A stretch of 64,000 bases of DNA, taken from Actinokineospora iranica. GTDB lineage: Bacteria > Actinomycetota > Actinomycetes > Mycobacteriales > Pseudonocardiaceae. The position numbers were made by a program, and so were the translations under genes. The stretch covers positions 682,001 to 746,000 of the forward strand of contig NZ_FMZZ01000001.1 of assembly GCF_900101685.1 (NCBI RefSeq), read 5' to 3'. Below, in pieces: positions 63,852 through 64,000 of this stretch. The stretch's first letter is position 1. Each line of letters starts with the position of its first letter. The notes under the pieces are model-generated. The model made no database searches. It had not been told where the DNA came from and saw only the letters and a program-made list of their open reading frames with translations.

Positions 63852-64000
63852 GTGAAGTTCACCAGCACCGTCCACCCCGAACTCGTCGTCCACGACCTCG
63901 GTGTCGTCTTCCACCACGGCGAGGCCGAAGTCACCGACAAGGCCGCCATCGAAGCCCTGCGCGCCCTGCCCCCATCCCTCGGTGTCCGCGCCAGCGGAGG
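63852..64000 (+). CDS. Phage head-tail region protein (partial, right edge)
   Basis: GTG 63852 opens a frame of about 50 residues before the window ends: MKFTSTVHPELVVHDLGVVF and HHGEAEVTDKAAIEALRALP. The short acidic start resembles small head-tail proteins after capsid genes, but it cannot be assigned. Confidence 0.5.
   Translation, partial: MKFTSTVHPELVVHDLGVVFHHGEAEVTDKAAIEALRALPPSLGVRASG

Overview
The window is high-GC actinobacterial chromosome with an integrated phage on the right. Dense GTGA/ATGA gene overlaps, GTG starts, ANTAR/SpoIIE/STAS signalling proteins and secreted Tat/Sec enzymes point to a filamentous actinomycete, probably of the Pseudonocardiaceae (inference from gene style; no rRNA or tRNA gene is present to confirm it).

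Region 1 (1-15 kb) is ordinary chromosome: a PhoD-type phosphatase cut by the left edge, a DUF1360 membrane protein, an AraC regulator, an XRE-NACHT-membrane protein, a berberine-bridge-type flavoenzyme with its LysR regulator, a DMT permease, and an ABC-F ribosome protection gene whose leader carries a tiny ORF plus a terminator hairpin. Next come a copper-type lysyl oxidase homologue, a secreted M43 metalloprotease, a DUF4396 protein behind a CsoR-like operator, and a compact arsenic operon (arsR-acr3-arsC).

Region 2 (15-36.5 kb) is dominated by partner-switching signal proteins: two MEDS+ATPase sensors, a SpoIIE phosphatase, a giant hybrid kinase with seven 276-bp poly-HAMP repeats, three STAS antagonists and three RsbW-like ATPases. 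No sigma factor is present. Between them lie a shortened PucR regulator, a 2OG-Fe(II) oxygenase with an ArsR-type repressor, recQ and several unknown proteins. One STAS gene is preceded by two tiny, translationally coupled ORFs with repeated start sites.

Region 3 (36.5-42.5 kb) begins with an SDR gene that stops right after its YxxxK motif, followed by lower-GC DNA. This DNA holds the most unusual locus: a 50-residue Gly/Asp/Ser-rich peptide gene, a JmjC (RoxA-like) hydroxylase, an APH-fold kinase, an unknown 136-aa protein and an HTH-TPR regulator, all on the minus strand. I read it as a candidate undescribed RiPP-type system: leader-core peptide plus hydroxylase plus kinase.

Region 4 (42.5-64 kb, right edge open) is a tailed-phage genome read left to right: a repressor-like HTH gene and operator-rich divergent region, small replication and ParB-like genes, a chain of overlapping small zinc-ribbon and unknown genes, a DUF932 cassette with different codon flavour, an HNH nuclease, a PP-loop PAPS-reductase-like enzyme, terminase small and large subunits, a Bro-N antirepressor, portal, MuF-like protein, scaffold, SU10-type major capsid protein and the start of a head-tail gene. 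An opposite-strand membrane-protein gene with palindromes and a T8 terminator sits between MuF and scaffold like a moron. No integrase or attachment site is visible, so the element continues beyond the right edge.
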